Assembly: GCA_024697505.1 (NCBI GenBank)
Contig: JAILFQ010000077.1
Span: 1-10,605 of the forward strand
Length of the DNA stretch: 10,605 nt
Source of the DNA: Lachnospiraceae bacterium
GTDB lineage: Bacteria > Bacillota > Clostridia > Lachnospirales > Lachnospiraceae
Direction: 5' to 3'
Part shown: positions 1-6,635 of the stretch, one piece after another
Layout: the number at the start of each line of letters is the position of its first letter
How positions within the stretch are numbered: position 1 is the stretch's first letter
The notes under the pieces: model-generated
Database searches by the model: none
Seen by the model: only the letters and a program-made list of their open reading frames with translations
Told to the model about the DNA's origin: nothing
Translations under genes and position numbers: made by a program

Positions 1-438
1 TACAATAGGTTTTTTGTATTTTTCGCTGACTCTTACGCCGTCATCGCCTATCATTCCGAAGAGAATAAGGCCGTCCACGTTCCAGGTGGAAACCATGCGC
101 ATTATTTTTTCTATGTCTCTGGATATGTAAAGCATCATAAAATAACCGGCGTCTTTAATTGTCTTTTCTATTGCACCTATAAGCTCGGAAACAAATGGAT
201 CCGTAAGAAGATTGTCGTACTTGTCGGCTCTTGCCTTAAGGGCAACACCTATTATTTTGGATTCGTTCTGGGCAAGATTTCTTGCATTAATATTTGGTAT
301 GTATTCCACTTTGTCCAGGTAATCCTGAATGATCTTTCTTTTTTCTTCGGAAACTTCCCCGGCTTTTCCGTGAATAACGTTAGATACCGTTGTTGTGGAC
401 ATATTAAGTTCTTTAGCGATTTCTTTAATTGTTATCAT
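1..438 (-). CDS. LacI/GalR-family transcriptional repressor, C-terminus outside window
   Basis: This gene is read leftward from ATG 438-436, with GGAG six bases upstream of the start. The first 146 codons are present and the rest lies beyond base 1. The protein opens MITIKEIAKELNMSTTTVSN, a textbook LacI-type helix-turn-helix. A hinge region follows (NINARNLAQ, around residues 53-61), and then the start of the periplasmic-binding-protein-like sensor domain (IIGVALKA... DGLILFGM). It should be a cytoplasmic DNA-binding repressor released by a sugar or sugar phosphate. It diverges from the kinase-phosphorylase gene, and a palindromic operator lies between them, so it probably controls that gene and itself. 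The effector cannot be read from the sequence. The family is certain; the regulon is inferred. Confidence 0.93.
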   Translation of the reverse strand, partial: MITIKEIAKELNMSTTTVSNVIHGKAGEVSEEKRKIIQDYLDKVEYIPNINARNLAQNESKIIGVALKARADKYDNLLTDPFVSELIGAIEKTIKDAGYFMMLYISRDIEKIMRMVSTWNVDGLILFGMIGDDGVRVSEKYKKPIV

Positions 439-493
439 TTTGATCTCCGTTTTTTGTATTGGTAAAATAAAAAGTTCTTTACAAAAGCAAAAA

Positions 494-522
494 GTTATAG
501 TATTTTGATACCAAGATATCAC
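494..522 (-). promoter_or_regulatory. Probable promoter of the LacI-family gene
   Basis: On the minus strand there is a -35-like GTGATA (522-517), a 17-nt spacer and a -10-like TATAAC (499-494), about 55 bases before the start codon. The -35 box overlaps the first bases of the 16-bp palindrome at 521-536, which would allow autorepression. The -10 is good and the -35 is weak. Confidence 0.45.
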
Positions 523-535
523 TTATGCGCATAAG
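505..535 (+). promoter_or_regulatory. Possible promoter of the kinase-phosphorylase gene
   Basis: TTGATA (505-510) resembles a -35 box. The best downstream -10-like hexamer is CATAAG (530-535), with a long 19-nt spacer, and it sits inside the palindrome at 521-536. If correct, repressor binding would cover the -10 region. The match is weak and the assignment tentative. Confidence 0.3.
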
Positions 536-536
536 T
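521..536. promoter_or_regulatory. Perfect 16-bp palindromic operator, LacI/GalR type
   Basis: ACTTATGCGCATAAGT is identical to its own reverse complement and has the central CpG typical of LacI/GalR operators. It sits in the divergent gap between the LacI-family gene (start 438) and the fusion gene (start 583), overlapping candidate promoter elements of both. An adjacent imperfect inverted repeat, TGATA-N6-TATCA (506-521), shares its edge and could be an auxiliary site. Confidence 0.8.
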
Positions 537-582
537 AGTCAATATCATTGACCCGTATCTTTAGAAAACATGAGGCGAAATT

Positions 583-3030
583 ATGGAAATAGTAAACATG
601 TTGAGAGAAGTATCGGAGATATCTGTACCGCAGGAACTTGCCTGTGGAGACACACCGGGAGAAACAACAAGAATAACTTCCGGCCAGGTTGATCAGGCTA
701 AGATACTTATTAACGAATTTTCAAAATATTTAAATCGGACTTCCGTTCCGGAGTCAAAAGACCGTGTGATTATTGCAATTGCAGGTGGTTCCGGCGCCGG
801 AAAAACAGGAATATCTTCCGCTATGGCTTACATTCTTAATAAGCTTGGAGTGGGAACCTATGTAATGTCCGGGGATAACTATCCTTTACGGATCCCCTCG
901 GAAAATGATGCCAAGAGGCTCAGTCTTTTCAGACAGGGTGGCATGGATGCTTTAAGGGAAGCCGATTTACTTTCTCCTGATGTTATAGCTATCATTCGGG
1001 ATCTCCAAAGAGAAAACACCGATTCAGACCCTGAAAATTTAAAAATATATGATTGGTTTGGCGTCTACCTTGACGGTGGAAGTCGTGCTTTGTCTGCTTA
1101 TCTCGGACAGTTCGGAGAACTGGATTTTGACGAGGTAAACCGCATTCTTGCATCATTTAAGGATGGAGCGGCCGAAATCTCTTTTAAGAGAATGGGACGC
1201 ACCGCAGATGCGGTTTGGTACGACAAGGTGGATATGAGAGAAAAGAGGATTCTTATTCTTGAGTGGACTCATGCGGGAAGCAGTTATATTAAGAATGTGG
1301 ATTTTTCCGTTCTTCTTAAGAGTACACCGGAAGAGACATTAAAGCGCAGGCTTCTTCGCGGAAGGGATTCCGGGGTGGACAGCCCTTTCACAAATCTTGT
1401 GCTTTCAATCGAACAAAAGCTTCTGGATGAATTTGCCGGCAGGGCAGATATTATCATTACCGGGAGCGGGGAAGTGGTGGACTGTTCTGCTTATGAGGGG
1501 CAGACCGTAAAAAAACAGGCTGTGGATATAAGGCCCATGTTTAATGCATACCCGGACAGTCTTGGCGGGAAACTGGCAGATATTGTGGATCTGCTTAAGA
1601 AAGAGGAATTTAAGGACGTTTTTGGCTCTTTCTATATTCTGCCAAGCCTTTACAATACGGACCTGGACAGGGGCTTTTCCGTTGCAGACTACGGCTTGAA
1701 CAAAAAGCTTGCCAAAAGGGAAGATCTTAAAGATCTAAAAGACATGGGGGTTGACCTTAAGCTGGATTTTATATTAAATCACGCTTCGGTTCTTTCTCCG
1801 CAGTTTAAAGACATTTTGGAAAAAGGGGAGCAATCCGTTTATGCGGACTTCTTCATTAATTGGAACAAGTTCTGGGACGGATGCGGCAAAATGACTGAGG
1901 AGGGCTACATTCAGCCCGATGAAAAATATCTTAAAAATATGTTCTTCAGAAAGCCGGGTCTGCCTCTTCTTATGGTAAAGCTTCCGGATGGGAAGAAGGT
2001 GCCTTACTGGAACACCTTTTACCGGGAGACTTTGAGTGAAGATGCGCCTCATAAGGCTTTGATGGAGGAGACGAAGGTCCCGTATCTGGGACAGATGGAC
2101 TTAAATTTAAAGTCGGAACTGGTATGGGATTTTTACAGGGAAACTTTGAAAAAACTTTCGGAATACGGTGCAAAGATTGTAAGGCTTGATGCCTTTGCCT
2201 ATGCACCGAAGGCACCGGGGGCAAAGAATTTCTTAAATGAACCGGAAACCTGGGAAGTTCTTGAACGTGTTAAAAAGCTTGCGGATGAGTATTGTTTGAA
2301 TCTTCTTCCGGAAATACATGCATCTTATGGAGAGGGTATTTATAAAAAGATTTCGGAAAAGGGTTATTTAACCTACGACTTTTTCCTGCCGGGGCTTTTG
2401 TTGCATGCCGTAAAAAGGAAAGACCCTGTCTATCTTGCAAGGTGGGCAAGAGAGATTGTAAACGGCAAAATCAGAACAGTAAACATGCTTGGTTGCCATG
2501 ATGGTATACCGCTTTTGGATCTTAAAGGTCTTCTTCCTGAGGGGGAAATTAAGGCGTTAATAGAATCATTGGTGGATGGCGGTGGAATAGTAAAAGACCT
2601 GCATGGCGCCAAAAATGTTTATTACCAGGTAAATGAAACATATTACAGTGCTCTTGGGGAAGACGATAATAAGTTGCTTTTTGCAAGAGCAATCCAGATG
2701 TTTATGCCGGGCAAGCCGCAGGTTTGGTACCTGGACCTTTTTGCCGGCAAAAACGATTATGAAGCGGTAAGGAGAGCCGGAAAGGACGGACATAAGGAGA
2801 TAAACCGTACAAACCTTGACCATGTGCAGGTTTTGTCCGCATTAAAAAAGGATGTGGTAAAAATGCAATTGGAGCTTATTCGTTTCAGAAATACGCATCC
2901 TGCCTTTTCGGAAAAAAGTCTAATAACAGTAAAAGTTAAAGAAAAGGCTTTAATAATTACCTGGGAAAACGGGCCGCATAAGGTAACGCTTACAGCAGAT
3001 TTTGAAGATTTTTCATATAGAATTTCCTAA
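583..3030 (+). CDS. Fusion of uridine-kinase-like P-loop kinase and GH13_18 sucrose-phosphorylase-family enzyme
   Basis: The start is ATG 583 with GAGG seven bases upstream. Residues ~60-310 form a P-loop kinase of the uridine kinase/phosphoribulokinase type: Walker A GGSGAGKT (68-75), substrate-loop-like SGDNYP (96-101), a Walker B-like strand ending EWTH (227-230), and an Arg-rich lid RRLLRGRD (255-262). Residues ~316-815 form a complete GH13_18 domain of normal length: DFILNH (395-400), nucleophile Asp536 in RLDAFAY, acid/base Glu577 in LPEIH, and His639-Asp640 in GCHDG. All three catalytic acids are present. The YQVNETYYSALG stretch (681-692) closely recalls Bifidobacterium sucrose phosphorylase. 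GH13_18 enzymes phosphorolyse sucrose, sucrose 6'-phosphate, glucosylglycerate or glucosylglycerol to glucose 1-phosphate. No signal peptide is visible, so it should be cytoplasmic. The fusion is seen directly. The phosphorylase substrate and the kinase acceptor (sugar, glycerate or nucleoside) are unknown. Confidence 0.93.
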   Translation: MEIVNMLREVSEISVPQELACGDTPGETTRITSGQVDQAKILINEFSKYLNRTSVPESKDRVIIAIAGGSGAGKTGISSAMAYILNKLGVGTYVMSGDNYPLRIPSENDAKRLSLFRQGGMDALREADLLSPDVIAIIRDLQRENTDSDPENLKIYDWFGVYLDGGSRALSAYLGQFGELDFDEVNRILASFKDGAAEISFKRMGRTADAVWYDKVDMREKRILILEWTHAGSSYIKNVDFSVLLKSTPEETLKRRLLRGRDSGVDSPFTNLVLSIEQKLLDEFAGRADIIITGSGEVVDCSAYEGQTVKKQAVDIRPMFNAYPDSLGGKLADIVDLLKKEEFKDVFGSFYILPSLYNTDLDRGFSVADYGLNKKLAKREDLKDLKDMGVDLKLDFILNHASVLSPQFKDILEKGEQSVYADFFINWNKFWDGCGKMTEEGYIQPDEKYLKNMFFRKPGLPLLMVKLPDGKKVPYWNTFYRETLSEDAPHKALMEETKVPYLGQMDLNLKSELVWDFYRETLKKLSEYGAKIVRLDAFAYAPKAPGAKNFLNEPETWEVLERVKKLADEYCLNLLPEIHASYGEGIYKKISEKGYLTYDFFLPGLLLHAVKRKDPVYLARWAREIVNGKIRTVNMLGCHDGIPLLDLKGLLPEGEIKALIESLVDGGGIVKDLHGAKNVYYQVNETYYSALGEDDNKLLFARAIQMFMPGKPQVWYLDLFAGKNDYEAVRRAGKDGHKEINRTNLDHVQVLSALKKDVVKMQLELIRFRNTHPAFSEKSLITVKVKEKALIITWENGPHKVTLTADFEDFSYRIS

Positions 3031-3036
3031 AAAAGG

Positions 3037-3060
3037 GCGCTTCTTCGGAAGCGCTTTTTT
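3037..3060 (+). terminator. Intrinsic terminator of the kinase-phosphorylase gene
   Basis: A 7-bp perfect stem GCGCTTC/GAAGCGC with a TTCG tetraloop is followed by six T residues. It begins 6 bases after the TAA stop. An A-run upstream could pair with the T-run. Confidence 0.93.
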
Positions 3061-3095
3061 GACACACCACCCCCGTCCCCATGTGTCATTTTTTT
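3060..3095. repeat. REP-like palindromic element, copy 1
   Basis: TGACACA (3060-3066) and TGTGTCA (3082-3088) flank a C-rich loop and are followed by seven T residues. On the minus strand the element reads AAATGACACA then TGGGGACGGGGGTG, and both blocks recur at 9213-9238. GGGGACGG flanked by TGACACA is a style of dispersed palindrome common in bacterial genomes and often linked to REP-associated (Y1) transposases; that link is from general knowledge. The trailing T-run means it could also serve as a backup terminator. Confidence 0.7.
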
Positions 3096-3096
3096 C

Positions 3097-3125
3097 TTGA
3101 AATCCTTTATGGTTTAACTTATTAT
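3097..3125 (+). promoter_or_regulatory. Promoter of the MFS transporter gene
   Basis: TTGAAA (3097-3102), a 17-nt spacer and TATTAT (3120-3125) make a near-consensus vegetative promoter about 35 bases before the start codon. It begins directly after the T-run of the REP-like element. Confidence 0.7.
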
Positions 3126-3158
3126 TCCTTGTAAAGACATATATTCAAGGAGACAGCT

Positions 3159-4325
3159 ATGTACTCACTTTTAATATTCGTAATTTACTTAATCTTTGTA
3201 AGTCTTGGTCTTCCGGATTCTTTACTTGGCTCCGGCTGGCCTACAATGCAGACATCATTTGGAGTGCCTTCTTCTTATGCGGGCTATGTTTCCATGTCCA
3301 TCTCTTTTATGACAATTATTTCAGCCCTTGTAAGTCCTAAAATGATAAAGCGTTTCCACACCAAATGGATAGTGGTTGTTTCCATATTGCTTACAATAAT
3401 AGGGCTTCTTGGCTTTTCTTTTTCCACATCCTACTACATGCTTTTTATATTTGTTGTTCCGTACGGTCTTGGAGCGGGAGCGGTGGATGCTTCAGTTAAT
3501 CATTACGTTGCAAACCATTATTCATCATCTGTAATGAACTTTCTCCACTGTTTTTACGGCCTTGGCGCGGTAATAAGCCCAAACATTATGGCGCTTGCTC
3601 TTAGCAAGGCAAAATGGAATCAAGGCTACAGGTGGACATCTTTTCTGCAAATGGGAATTCTTCTTATAGTTGTGCTTTCTCTACCTCTTTGGAAAAAGGC
3701 CGCCGCTTCTTCAAATGATGCGGAAGAAGACAGTGCGGGAATAAGAGAAACCATAAAAGTTTCCGGTGTTTTTCCTACGCTTGTGGCTTTCTTTGCATAT
3801 TGTGCGGGAGAGGCTACATGCTTTCTTTGGACTTCCAGTTATTTTGCAGGAACAAAGGAAGGGCTTTCCGACGGAACGGTAGCATCTCTCGGATCTTTAA
3901 TGTTTGGTGGATTAATGCTTGGAAGATTGCTCTCCGGATTTGTTTCCAATAAACTTGGAGACAGAAAATTAATAAGAATAGGTATTTTCGTAGAAATAAT
4001 AGGAATAATTGTTGTTATGCTGCCTTTTAAGAACTTTCTTCCGGCAGCCTTCGGTTTTCTTCTTATAGGCACCGGCATGGGCCCTGTCTACCCTGCAATA
4101 CAGCACATGGCACCGGAAAACTTCGGCAAAAAGTACAGTGCAGCTGTAATAGGTCTGCAAATGGCCTTTGCATATCTTGGAAGCACGATTATGCCTATGG
4201 TCTTCGGACATTTGCAGCAGCATCTCGGAATAGCGCTTATGCCTTTTTACTTGTTAATATTTGCGGTTCTTAATCTTGTAATGCTTGAAAGAACTTACGC
4301 TTTAATAAAGGGTAAAAGTATGTAA
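3159..4325 (+). CDS. MFS transporter, probable sugar permease
   Basis: AAGGAG sits six bases before ATG 3159, and the gene ends with tandem TAA codons. The 388-residue protein has the usual MFS length and about twelve hydrophobic segments in two halves. A hydrophilic central loop lies near residues 178-200 (KKAAASSNDAEEDSAGIRE). The motif GRLLSGFVSNKLGDRK (255-270) is the conserved loop after the first helix of the C-terminal half. The opening SLGLPDSLLGSGWPTMQ recalls FucP-like and related sugar MFS proteins in Clostridia. It lies downstream of the phosphorylase but has its own promoter, with a terminator in between. An H+-coupled symporter feeding the phosphorylase is a reasonable inference. 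The substrate cannot be read from the sequence. Confidence 0.88.
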   Translation: MYSLLIFVIYLIFVSLGLPDSLLGSGWPTMQTSFGVPSSYAGYVSMSISFMTIISALVSPKMIKRFHTKWIVVVSILLTIIGLLGFSFSTSYYMLFIFVVPYGLGAGAVDASVNHYVANHYSSSVMNFLHCFYGLGAVISPNIMALALSKAKWNQGYRWTSFLQMGILLIVVLSLPLWKKAAASSNDAEEDSAGIRETIKVSGVFPTLVAFFAYCAGEATCFLWTSSYFAGTKEGLSDGTVASLGSLMFGGLMLGRLLSGFVSNKLGDRKLIRIGIFVEIIGIIVVMLPFKNFLPAAFGFLLIGTGMGPVYPAIQHMAPENFGKKYSAAVIGLQMAFAYLGSTIMPMVFGHLQQHLGIALMPFYLLIFAVLNLVMLERTYALIKGKSM

Positions 4326-4333
4326 TAAGACAA

Positions 4334-4447
4334 GTTTTACCTTAAATTCAGAACTGTTTTACCCTTAAATTCAGAACTGCTTTAACCTTAAATTCAGAAC
4401 TGTTTTACCCTTAAATTCAGAACTGCTTTGACCTTAAATTCAGAACT
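4334..4447. repeat. Five tandem copies of a 23-bp repeat between convergent genes
   Basis: The unit ends in CTTAAATTCAGAACT and occurs five times back to back: one 22-bp copy and four 23-bp copies. Copies 2 and 4 are identical. Copies 3 and 5 differ at one base, so the array also has a 46-bp higher-order period. It runs up to the stop codon of the leftward zinc-ribbon gene and fills nearly the whole convergent gap. There are no unique spacers and no stable hairpin, and the period is not a multiple of three. No function is evident. Confidence 0.9.
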
Positions 4448-5121
4448 TAAATATGGAATCTCTTTTGAAATTCCTTTGCCACAGCCCTTCCCTTAAAAAT
4501 GATGATTCCCGCAAGGAGAGTAATGCTTATTATAAGGCAGATTATCCAAGGCATCGGCATAGGAGTTCCTTTATGTCTTGCATACATTATCCAAAAAGGA
4601 ATAAGACCGAACAAAAGGCTTGAAAGCAGATATGCCATTGCATTTCCATTTTTATCAAGCATTGTAAGAACAAAGTTGGCTATAAGGGTTGCCGCAATAA
4701 CGATCGGAACTATCCAGTCTCTTGTAAGCCACATAAAATCGAAGTAGTAGGAAGTTATTACAACAAGGACCGTTAGTATAAGAACCACCATGGAAACCTT
4801 TTTGGCAGATGATGCGCCCGGGCGGAACTGCTTCATAATGCCAAATTCGAAAGCCACAAGCCACATGGCAAAAACCAGGCTCCAATGTAGGTCCGGAAAA
4901 CCTTTAAAACGAAGGCCTATAAAGAAATCCAGACCAAGCCCCGTAAATATAAGAGCCCAGACTATAAACATCTGCACTTTATATAAAAAAGATCTGAACT
5001 GAAGAGAGCTTTGTTCGGGAAAGTAGGCTTCTTCGCCGTCTCCCACAAGTCTGCTCTGGCAGAGCGGACATTTTTCCGGGTTGCCGCCAACTTCTATTTT
5101 ACAGTATGTACATCTTTTCAT
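4447..5121 (-). CDS. Zinc-ribbon six-TM membrane protein (DUF6320-like)
   Basis: The gene is read leftward from ATG 5121, with AAGGA eight bases upstream, and the TAA stop abuts the 23-bp array. The 224-residue protein starts with a small zinc ribbon (Cys4, Cys7, Cys18, Cys21). About six hydrophobic helices follow, near residues 48-70, 78-96, 109-126, 135-156, 161-181 and 189-209. This architecture fits the uncharacterised DUF6320 proteins of Clostridia; the family name is recalled, not searched. The metal site should face the cytoplasm. It is the last of three same-strand genes after an esterase and an acyltransferase-like gene, which suggests a shared but unknown role. Confidence 0.82.
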   Translation of the reverse strand: MKRCTYCKIEVGGNPEKCPLCQSRLVGDGEEAYFPEQSSLQFRSFLYKVQMFIVWALIFTGLGLDFFIGLRFKGFPDLHWSLVFAMWLVAFEFGIMKQFRPGASSAKKVSMVVLILTVLVVITSYYFDFMWLTRDWIVPIVIAATLIANFVLTMLDKNGNAMAYLLSSLLFGLIPFWIMYARHKGTPMPMPWIICLIISITLLAGIIIFKGRAVAKEFQKRFHI

Positions 5122-5153
5122 AAATAAAATCCTTTCGTTGTCATAGGTGGAAA

Positions 5154-5201
5154 CCCACCGCCTAAAAAGGCAGTGGGAGGAACCTTATAAATTGTTATAA
5201 G
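5154..5201. other. Two adjacent hairpins in the acyltransferase/zinc-ribbon gap
   Basis: CCCAC-C-GCCT, an AAAA loop, then AGGC-A-GTGGG (5154-5177) forms a nine-pair hairpin with one C-A mismatch. Seven bases on, CTTATAA-ATTG-TTATAAG (5184-5201) is a perfect 7-bp hairpin. On the transcribed minus strand neither is followed by a long U-run, so these are not a clean terminator. They may be an mRNA processing or attenuation structure, or a remnant of an IS200/IS605-type end. No transposase is nearby. Confidence 0.55.
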
Positions 5202-5258
5202 TAATTTCCTTTCAGTATGGTAGAGAAAACCTGCAACATTAACCATGGGACTGTCTTA

Positions 5259-6506
5259 CTACCTGATCACTTCGGTAGCATATACTTTAATGTCTATCCC
5301 TATATCCGCAAGTCCCCGGACAAAAGTTTTTACAATACCTGTATTTACGTAAGGAGAGGAGACACCTATGGTCATTTTCCCTTTGTAGCTTGTTAAAAGG
5401 GAGAAGAGATTGTTGGAACTGCAAAAACCGGTATAATTCTCAATTTCCTCCGCAATCTCTGCAGGCGGGTTTTGAACCCCAAGATTGGAGAGTACAAGAG
5501 AGACTTTTTTGTCGGAAAGTCTTGTTATGGTGCGCACCACAAGCTGCTTTATAAAAAGCGGAACAGCTCTTACAGGGGCAACATATTCAAAGGTTTCGTA
5601 GTTGTCCATCTGCTTCTTTATGTTTTCTTCGGAAAGCTGGCTTTTAAGGGTGGTATCAAATTCAACCGCCAATTCCTCAAATGATATCTCTTTATCAAAA
5701 ACATGTGTAACATTTACGTTATTAAAGAAATTTCTTGCCGTATGGGAAGGATAATACTTACGCAGATTTACCGGAAGAGATATGGTAACAGGCGTCTTTC
5801 TTTTTCTTGGCGGCATTTCATCTTTTATTGCCATCATCCAGGAAGCACCTATAAAGCTTGTAAGAGAAATTCCCAGTTCTTTTGATCTTGCAAGGAGTTT
5901 TTCCGTAGGTACGTGAATTTCGAAGAATTGTAACTGGTTATAAGGAAGTTTAAAACCGCCGGGATGGTATGCATTCTTTTTGGAAGGTCCGGAGAGGTTC
6001 ATTTTCCCAAAGAACTGTCTGTAACTGTCCTGGGAGAGGTCGTCTGCGGAAGCACCGGAATGCAGGGAAATATTTTCATATTTTCCCGGGTTTTTAAGCT
6101 TTAGATAGTGGAATACAATAATATTTAAAAACTCCAGTCCGCCGGTTCCGTCGGAAAGGGCGTGGAAGAGTTCCAGATTTATTCTTTTCTTAAAGTAGGT
6201 TACTTTGTAATGCAGCATAGACTTGCCGGAGTTATAGAGAAGAGGGCAGATCCTTCCGCTTTCTTCTGTAACAACAGGGGCAATGTCTGTTTCTTCTATG
6301 TAATGCCAGAAAAAGCCCCTTCTTATGCGCACCTGTACCTGAGGACGATCCTGTATTGCCATCATTACAGCCTGCTTTAAGATGTCCGGCTCTATATTTT
6401 CTTTAAGAATGCAGCTGAGTCTGAAGGCTCTTGTGTCCCTTTTGGAAACAGAAGCCAAAAAGACTTTTGCTACGTTATCTATTCTATACCAGTTATCACT
6501 TGTCAT
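5259..6506 (-). CDS. Alcohol-acetyltransferase/condensation-type acyltransferase
   Basis: The gene is read leftward from ATG 6506 with GAGGA five bases upstream. The 415-residue soluble protein carries HALSDGTGG (His115-x3-Asp119-Gly120), the HxxxDG active-site motif of the CoA-dependent acyltransferase superfamily that includes yeast alcohol acetyltransferases, Pap-type enzymes and NRPS condensation domains. The length fits a two-lobed enzyme of that fold. The histidine is expected to act as general base in moving an acyl group to an alcohol or amine. No carrier-protein or NRPS gene is in view, so a stand-alone role is more likely. It follows the esterase gene by 115 bases and precedes the zinc-ribbon gene by 137 bases. 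Donor and acceptor are unknown. Confidence 0.8.
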   Translation of the reverse strand: MTSDNWYRIDNVAKVFLASVSKRDTRAFRLSCILKENIEPDILKQAVMMAIQDRPQVQVRIRRGFFWHYIEETDIAPVVTEESGRICPLLYNSGKSMLHYKVTYFKKRINLELFHALSDGTGGLEFLNIIVFHYLKLKNPGKYENISLHSGASADDLSQDSYRQFFGKMNLSGPSKKNAYHPGGFKLPYNQLQFFEIHVPTEKLLARSKELGISLTSFIGASWMMAIKDEMPPRKRKTPVTISLPVNLRKYYPSHTARNFFNNVNVTHVFDKEISFEELAVEFDTTLKSQLSEENIKKQMDNYETFEYVAPVRAVPLFIKQLVVRTITRLSDKKVSLVLSNLGVQNPPAEIAEEIENYTGFCSSNNLFSLLTSYKGKMTIGVSSPYVNTGIVKTFVRGLADIGIDIKVYATEVIR

Positions 6507-6532
6507 AGTGTTCCTCTTAAATCGTTTTTTGG

Positions 6533-6635
6533 TAAATCTGATCCTGCTTAAGCTTGCTTTATAGTATTACTTTTCGGGAAGTTTTATCTTGTTTACGTCT
6601 GCTTATAATAATTTTCTTTTGCTAAATCTGATCCT
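6533..6635. repeat. Direct repeat pair at the 3' end of the esterase gene
   Basis: The 13-mer TAAATCTGATCCT occurs at 6533-6545 and again at 6623-6635, 90 bases apart, followed on the minus strand by near-identical A-rich flanks. The right copy encodes the last esterase residues (DQI) and part of the TAG stop, so the left copy looks like a duplicated gene end in the intergenic region. It may record a small tandem duplication or slippage. Confidence 0.65.

Noticed and set aside
5122..5258. IS200/IS605 insertion or a guide-RNA end
   Set aside because: The hairpins are suggestive, but there is no transposase, no tnpB fragment and no matching second end in the window, so it is kept only as a structural feature.
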